DNA from: Bacillaceae bacterium SAS-127
Lineage (GTDB): Bacteria; Bacillota; Bacilli; Bacillales; Domibacillaceae
Assembly (NCBI GenBank): GCA_002261155.1
Contig: NKXN01000030.1
Span: 1-64,000 of the forward strand
Direction of reading: 5' to 3'
Length of the DNA: 64,000 nucleotides
Shown: positions 60,037-64,000 of the stretch, one piece after another
Position numbering within the stretch: position 1 is the first letter of the stretch
Layout of the letters: the number at the start of each line of letters is the position of its first letter
Translations under genes and position numbers: made by a program
The notes under the pieces: generated by a model
Told to the model about the DNA's origin: nothing
Databases searched by the model: none
The model's input: the letters and a program-made list of their open reading frames with translations, nothing else

Positions 60037-60602
60037 TTTTTGTCCTGCTTCAGTTTTTCGAGTTGTTCTTTCTGTTTGTCCGTCATTGGTTCGGAATGAG
60101 GTATGTTCCCGTGAGAGGCTCCAATATGGAGTGTACCATGCAGGTCTTTAATACCAAGTTGTCCTAAATTATTCGTCAATTCGTACTTATCGAGATATAG
60201 CTTGTCGATATTGAATTCTTGGTAAATGATTGATCCTTCACTTGGTGAGGAGGAAAGGAGGGTGTTTAATTGCTTCATCTCTTTCTCTAACAGCTCAAGT
60301 TGTGTTTGAACTAGGGACATCGTGTGTACGATCTGGGCAGCATAGCTTTCTAATTGGCTCAATTTCAGCTGGGATTGTTCTATATGATCTGTTGAGAGTA
60401 TGGGTTGTGTATTAGAAAAAGAATGATGAATAACAATCGGTGTGTTCAGTTGCTGTTGGATTTGTTGTAATAATTGCTTTACGTCTTGGATAGAAGAAAA
60501 TTGTCTTTCTACTTGATGAACATCATTGATCTGAAGTTGCAATTGTTGGAATTGGGCTTCTAATTTGGAAATAGCCGTTTTAACGTTGTAATTAGGATTC
60601 AT
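60027..60602 (-). CDS. GerPC-like spore protein
   Basis: A 191-residue coiled-coil protein. The start at 60602 (MNPNYNVKTAI) follows GGGAG by eight bases. Residues about 1-115 are a Gln/Leu-rich coiled coil; residues about 125-190 (YQEFNIDKLYLDKYELTNNL, GIKDLHGTLHIGASHG) fit the C-terminal part of GerPC-type germination proteins. It ends a minus-strand run with two Hsp20-like and two GerPA/GerPF-family genes. In GerP systems these proteins let nutrients pass the spore coat. Confidence 0.65.
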   Translation of the reverse strand: MNPNYNVKTAISKLEAQFQQLQLQINDVHQVERQFSSIQDVKQLLQQIQQQLNTPIVIHHSFSNTQPILSTDHIEQSQLKLSQLESYAAQIVHTMSLVQTQLELLEKEMKQLNTLLSSSPSEGSIIYQEFNIDKLYLDKYELTNNLGQLGIKDLHGTLHIGASHGNIPHSEPMTDKQKEQLEKLKQDKKRK

Positions 60603-60643
60603 TGACCATACTCCCTCATACATTTTTTGTTAATGAAGGAGGG

Positions 60644-61066
60644 TCATTCGATAAAAACATGTTCCTCCTTAGTATAAGTTCGGAAATAGCTGAGAAAAAG
60701 GAGCCCATGATAAAATTTAGCGGAAACATTTCTACCTTCAACTGGCTCAGGAAGTTGGACCGTTCGTTTGAATTCTCCATAATATCGCTCTTGTAATGTT
60801 GGGGCGACGGTGAAGAAGTTTTTGACTTGACCTTGAATGGTGAGTGTAGTTCCGGAAACGGACACTTGTATATCGTCTTTCGTTAGTCCAGCTAGTTCAA
60901 TTAAAATGATCACTCGAGATTCTTCGACGTACACGTCAATAGGAGGGAAATTCTCTATTAATTGACCAGATGTTGCTTTTGATTGGTCAAAAATATGATT
61001 CCAGAAGTCACCGGATTGATAGTGCTGGGCGAAGTTCATCCATTGCTTAAACTTTTCAAAATCCAA
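60644..61066 (-). CDS. Hsp20-like small heat-shock/spore-coat protein
   Basis: A 140-residue protein starting at TTG (GGAGG eight bases upstream). The alpha-crystallin domain covers residues about 45-130 (PPIDVYVEESRVIILIELAG, VSVSGTTLTIQGQV, ERYYGEFKRTVQLPEPV). The canonical A-x-x-x-n-G-v-L motif reads VSAKFYHGLLFLSYF. Such proteins next to GerPF-like genes recall CotP of B. subtilis. It might be a coat component or chaperone of coat assembly. Confidence 0.8.
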   Translation of the reverse strand: MDFEKFKQWMNFAQHYQSGDFWNHIFDQSKATSGQLIENFPPIDVYVEESRVIILIELAGLTKDDIQVSVSGTTLTIQGQVKNFFTVAPTLQERYYGEFKRTVQLPEPVEGRNVSAKFYHGLLFLSYFRTYTKEEHVFIE

Positions 61067-61102
61067 GGCTCATTCCTCCTTGTGCTTGCCGGCTATTAAT
61101 AC

Positions 61103-61606
61103 TTATTCCAAGTCAGGTACATCGACCTCTGTATATTGTAAATCAATATCTTTTGGGATTTTTATTTGCAAGATGCCTTCTTTAAAATTAGTGACGGCTC
61201 CTTTTTTCTTCACGATAGCTGGGAGGATGACTACTTTTTTATCCTCAGATGTGGGGATCCCTTCAATAATGACTTGATTCGATGTATGGTAAATTTTCAA
61301 ATGGGAAAACATTGAAGCATCTTCTACCGGGAATTTTACATATACATCTTCATGTGTTTCAAAGACAGAAATATGAATGGTTGGAGTTTCTTTTTTCGGA
61401 GACGAATCGATCGGTTGTTGATTGTCAATAGAAGGAAAAGGAGTGTGTTTTAAAAAGTCAAATGGTTTTTGCTGCTGTTGTAAAGATTCTGGCATTGATT
61501 GTGTTAAGACGTTCTGTACGTATTTTTCAATATCGCCATGATTAAATTGCTTCATCCACTTTTGCCATTCTTCATTAGAAGAGAAGGGCGATTGAAAAGG
61601 AAACAT
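61103..61606 (-). CDS. Divergent Hsp20/CotP-like protein
   Basis: A 167-residue protein. The start at 61606 (MFPFQSPFSSNEEW) follows AAGGAG by eight bases. Residues 1-90 are polar and Gln/Pro-rich; the last 80 residues form a degraded alpha-crystallin domain (HISVFETHEDVYVKFPVED, VIIEGIPTSEDKKVVILPAI, FKEGILQIKIPKD). The final GILQIKIPK matches the G-x-L-x-I motif. Along with the downstream Hsp20-like gene it forms a tandem pair in the spore cluster. Confidence 0.75.
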   Translation of the reverse strand: MFPFQSPFSSNEEWQKWMKQFNHGDIEKYVQNVLTQSMPESLQQQQKPFDFLKHTPFPSIDNQQPIDSSPKKETPTIHISVFETHEDVYVKFPVEDASMFSHLKIYHTSNQVIIEGIPTSEDKKVVILPAIVKKKGAVTNFKEGILQIKIPKDIDLQYTEVDVPDLE

Positions 61607-61627
61607 AAGGCTCACTCCTTTCGGTGA

Positions 61628-61870
61628 TTAAAATTGGTTGGAAATTGGTAAAGCTGGGTTGGCGATTTGGTCTTGGTCGCTTACATCCGTATCAAGTACA
61701 CCGTTGCCCATGCAAGAGGAAGTAGGTGAGAAATCGCCTAACGAAATGTTAGCACCGACAAACTTACTATTAGCGGTATGACTATTATGAACCGTTCCTC
61801 CAATATCGATATTTCCGTTTTGAGTCACTCCATTCGTTTTCATATTCACGATATTAATAATAAAAGGCAT
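61628..61870 (-). CDS. GerPA/GerPF-family spore germination protein 1
   Basis: An 80-residue protein with the family pattern: MPFIINIVNMKTNGVTQNG, NIDIGGTVHNSHTANSKFVG, and a final DTDVSDQDQIANP in which the D-x-D-V-x-D-Q segment is conserved. AGGAGG precedes the ATG. B. subtilis YdgA and YdgB, beside cotP, have this form. The protein is expected in the spore coat, affecting passage of germinants. Confidence 0.85.
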   Translation of the reverse strand: MPFIINIVNMKTNGVTQNGNIDIGGTVHNSHTANSKFVGANISLGDFSPTSSCMGNGVLDTDVSDQDQIANPALPISNQF

Positions 61871-61943
61871 AGGTGTTCCTCCTTTTTCTGTCCCCTAAGT
61901 TACTATATGACAGCCGCGGAAAAAAGGAATCAAATCTTAGTAG

Positions 61944-62186
61944 TTAACATTGTGCGGAATTCACGTTTGCTGGGTTGGCAATATCGCCCATGTCATTGAC
62001 ATCTGGATCGATAAACACATTTTCCATCATTGACTCAGTTGGAGAAATATCACCATAAGATGAATTGGTGCCTTGGGACTTGGCGTTGGCTGTATGTGCA
62101 TTATGCAAAGCATCCCCAATATTTAAGGAACCATTATTAGAAATGTTATTAATTTTTAAGCTATAAATGTTAATAACTGTTGGCAT
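61944..62186 (-). CDS. GerPA/GerPF-family spore germination protein 2
   Basis: An 80-residue paralogue of the preceding protein: MPTVINIYSLKINNISNNGS, LNIGDALHNAHTANAKSQGT, and DPDVNDMGDIANP. The start at 62186 follows GGAGGGGAG. First gene of the minus-strand cluster GerPF-like, GerPF-like, Hsp20-like, Hsp20-like, GerPC-like, closed by the terminator at 59998-60036. Confidence 0.85.
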   Translation of the reverse strand: MPTVINIYSLKINNISNNGSLNIGDALHNAHTANAKSQGTNSSYGDISPTESMMENVFIDPDVNDMGDIANPANVNSAQC

Positions 62187-62289
62187 GATCGCTCCCCTCC
62201 ATACCCTGATTGTCACTAATTTATGCAAAAAAGGGTGGAGGTATGACAGGTGCTGGTCTTCCGTTTTTATTTAAAATGGAGAAAAGTGG

Positions 62290-62318
62290 TTGACATTTTT
62301 ATTTATTTACGATAAATT
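62290..62318 (+). promoter_or_regulatory. Sigma-A promoter of the superoxide dismutase gene
   Basis: TTGACA (62290-62295) is a perfect -35; 17 bases later TAAATT (62313-62318) serves as -10. The start codon lies about 60 bases downstream. Confidence 0.7.
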
Positions 62319-62377
62319 TTGCATATGGTAAATTATTTTTACCTAAGTAAACTTTTTCTTGAGAGGAGGGGGCTAAG

Positions 62378-63001
62378 TTGTCTAGTTTTTTATTGCCGAA
62401 ATTGCCCTATGATTATGATGAATTAGAGCCGTTTATTGATGGCCGAACGTTAGAAATTCACCACGGGAAGCATCATGCAACGTATGTGAACAATTTAAAT
62501 CATGCGTTGGAAGGATATGAAGATTTACAAGAGAAATCTCTTGACTACTTGCTTTCACATCTATCAGAGCTTCCAAAAGAAATACGAACGGCTGTTAGAA
62601 ACAACGGTGGAGGTCATTATAGTCATAGTCTATTTTGGGCGTTAATGAGTCCAAATGGAGGCGGTGAGCCCAATGGAGATATCGCCAAAGTGATTGATCA
62701 TTATTTTAACTCGTATGATAATTTTAAGGACAAGCTATCACAAGCAGCGATATCAAGATTTGGCAGTGGTTATGGCTGGTTAGTGATGGACGGTGAAGAG
62801 TTGTCTGTGATGAGTACAGCCAATCAGGACACACCGTTCATGGAAGGAAAGACGCCTTTGTTAGTAGTCGATGTGTGGGAGCATGCCTACTATTTGAAAT
62901 ACCAAAATCGACGTCCAGAATTTGTAGCCAATTGGTGGAACACAGTTAATTGGGATGTAGTGAATGAATTGTACTTAAAAGCTAAGCGTCAAATTGCATA
63001 A
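62378..63001 (+). CDS. Superoxide dismutase (Mn/Fe)
   Basis: A 207-residue SodA/SodB-type enzyme. The four metal ligands are recognisable: His in EIHHGKHHATYV, His in GGGHYSHSLFWALM, and Asp and His in VVDVWEHAYYLKYQNRR. Also present are GSGYGWLV and NWWNTVNWD. It converts superoxide to peroxide and oxygen. Mn and Fe forms cannot be told apart by eye. TTG start with GAGGAGGGGG upstream. The N-terminus is soluble, with no signal peptide. Confidence 0.93.
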   Translation: MSSFLLPKLPYDYDELEPFIDGRTLEIHHGKHHATYVNNLNHALEGYEDLQEKSLDYLLSHLSELPKEIRTAVRNNGGGHYSHSLFWALMSPNGGGEPNGDIAKVIDHYFNSYDNFKDKLSQAAISRFGSGYGWLVMDGEELSVMSTANQDTPFMEGKTPLLVVDVWEHAYYLKYQNRRPEFVANWWNTVNWDVVNELYLKAKRQIA

Positions 63002-63022
63002 AGGTAATTGGAATGCCATAAT

Positions 63023-63059
63023 AACCTCCTGGGCCTGGTAACCTAGGAGGCTTTTTTTA
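63023..63059 (+). terminator. Terminator after the superoxide dismutase gene
   Basis: CCTCCT and AGGAGG form the stem, extended by inner G/C pairs, followed by seven T residues. Confidence 0.85.
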
Positions 63060-63318
63060 TGCGCTTAATCCCATTTTTGGAATGTACATAAAAAATTTTT
63101 CTGATATAATTAACAATGAAGATATGGTTTTTTAATGAAAGCGTTTTCAATCAGCCTTAATTATCTTATAAAGGAGCTGCTTCATATCGACGATAAATAG
63201 ATCAGTTACTGTCATAACTATATACTATAATAAATGCTGGTATTCGATTAGGGGAGAAAAGATAGGGTGAAAGGTTCATTTTCACCTTGTTGATAGCTAT
63301 TAGGAGGAGTCATTTAGT
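63060..63318. other. Leader of the yerD-like gene
   Basis: About 260 bases without a gene. It holds the promoter and cre site at 63102-63149. The rest is AT-rich and unremarkable. Confidence 0.5.
63102..63149 (+). promoter_or_regulatory. Extended -10 promoter with downstream cre site
   Basis: TGATATAAT (63102-63110) is an extended -10 box without a clear -35. TGAAAGCGTTTTCA (63136-63149) matches the CcpA cre consensus TGWAANCGNTNWCA at all 14 positions. The site lies about 20-35 bases downstream of the expected transcription start, typical of CcpA roadblock repression. Confidence 0.75.
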
Positions 63319-64000
63319 ATGTCTTTAGAAGGAATTTTTCTCATTGTTGTATCAATCATTTTATTGGCGATCCTTGTGCCATTAGTTATCTTTGCTTTTT
63401 TGTGGAGATCTGATCATAAGCAAAAGCAACATGCTATTTTACGTAATTTCCCAGTTTTAGGGAAGGCGCGTTATTTATTTGAAATTATTGGCCCGGAATT
63501 CCGGCAATATTTCTTTGATAATGATACCGAAAGTAAACCGTACTCACGTATGGATTTCTTAAATGTTGTATTGCCATCTAAATATTTAGAATATGTGATT
63601 CCATTTGGGTCTAAACGTGATTTTGATAAAGAAGGTTACTATATTCGAAATGCGATGTTTCCTAAGCAGAAAGCAGAGTTAGCTGTTGATAATGAGGAAG
63701 CGGTTTCAACAAAGAAATATATTATTGACAAACAGAGCGTTATCAATCGTAAAGAACATGCGGAAGAAGTATCAGCTGATCCATGGTTACTAAAAGAAGA
63801 AGATACGATTATTGTCGGTCCGAAGAGAAGGCAGCCTTTTTTCGTTCGTGGACAAATTGGTATGAGTGGAATGAGTTATGGTGCTCTCGGTGAGAATGCG
63901 ATTACAGCTTTATCTGAAGGATTAGGACTTGCACAAGGAACGTGGATGAATACTGGGGAAGGTGGAGTTTCTCCTTATCATTTACAAGGAAATACCGATA
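63319..64000 (+). CDS. yerD: FMN-binding glutamate synthase-family protein (YerD-like), 5' part
   Basis: The first 227 codons of a gene that runs off the window. GGAGGAG lies eight bases before the ATG. One N-terminal membrane helix (GIFLIVVSIILLAILVPLVI) is followed by a soluble domain with FPVLGKARYLFEIIGPEFRQ, PFGSKRDF, and the start of the synthase/FMN barrel, RGQIGMSGMSYGALGENAI and NTGEGGVSPYHLQG. These match Bacillus YerD, a membrane-anchored relative of the GltB synthase domain without the glutaminase part. Function unproven. Probably under CcpA control. Confidence 0.88.
   Translation, partial: MSLEGIFLIVVSIILLAILVPLVIFAFLWRSDHKQKQHAILRNFPVLGKARYLFEIIGPEFRQYFFDNDTESKPYSRMDFLNVVLPSKYLEYVIPFGSKRDFDKEGYYIRNAMFPKQKAELAVDNEEAVSTKKYIIDKQSVINRKEHAEEVSADPWLLKEEDTIIVGPKRRQPFFVRGQIGMSGMSYGALGENAITALSEGLGLAQGTWMNTGEGGVSPYHLQGNTD

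Overview
The window is chromosomal DNA of a low-GC, endospore-forming Bacillaceae bacterium. The evidence is a set of small spore-associated genes (SspK, SspL, YjzC-, YpzI-, YtzC- and YjcZ-like proteins, GerPA/GerPF-family and CotP-like proteins), an aa3-type menaquinol oxidase operon (qoxABCD), glutamate synthase and glutamine synthetase very close to the Bacillus proteins, AGGAGG-type ribosome binding sites with many GTG/TTG starts, and cre-type CcpA sites. I cannot name the genus safely. No rRNA, tRNA, CRISPR array or intact transposase was found.

Layout. 1-4.3 kb is an accessory patch. It opens with the end of an insertion element, followed by an intracellular S8 protease overlapping a small gene that resembles the protease's own N-terminal prodomain, an eroded non-coding stretch, a possible HEPN-like protein and an unknown protein. 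4.3-6.3 kb holds an SDR oxidoreductase and cobT. 6.4-21.5 kb is a catabolic region: a large MalT/SARP-like ATPase regulator, a TetR regulator, two acyl-CoA ligases, a KAS III-like enzyme with an altered active site, a complete Liv-type ABC transporter, an alpha/beta hydrolase and a FabG-like reductase. Together they look like uptake and CoA activation of a carboxylic acid. 21.5-24.1 kb has an MntA/HepT-type nucleotidyltransferase-HEPN toxin-antitoxin pair and small spore genes.

24.2-36.7 kb is a continuous nitrogen-assimilation run: gltB, gltD, glnA, an asparagine synthetase, amt, a GlnD-like (DUF294-type) nucleotidyltransferase and a DnaQ-like exonuclease, ending in one clear terminator. There is no PII gene beside amt. 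36.7-40.2 kb is a beta-oxidation unit (acyl-CoA dehydrogenase, thiolase, HSD10-like dehydrogenase) behind an almost ideal sigma-54 promoter. 40.2-41.8 kb has an AbrB-like regulator, then a cyclic-di-GMP-I riboswitch that can sequester the ribosome binding site of a secreted TIM-barrel hydrolase-like protein, then a small inverted-repeat element carrying the same 49 bp found at the window start. 42-44.4 kb holds spore genes and two proteins of immunity-type families (SUFU, Imm22-like). 44.5-51.5 kb is an RpiR-regulated cluster (M20 deacylase, GNAT transferase, enolase-superfamily racemase, Rieske oxygenase, amino-acid permease) matching the known N-succinylamino-acid route from D- to L-amino acids. 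51.5-55.3 kb is qoxABCD on the minus strand. 55.7-62.2 kb, mostly minus strand, carries a GIY-YIG protein, an NrnB-like DHH phosphoesterase, glutamine-rich tandem paralogues, azoR with a MarR regulator, and a spore-coat/germination cluster. 62.3-64 kb has an Mn/Fe superoxide dismutase and the start of a YerD-like glutamate synthase-family gene that runs off the window.

Starts were placed by ribosome binding site, so several coding regions are shorter than the longest open frame. Functions come from motif and family recognition by eye, without database searches.
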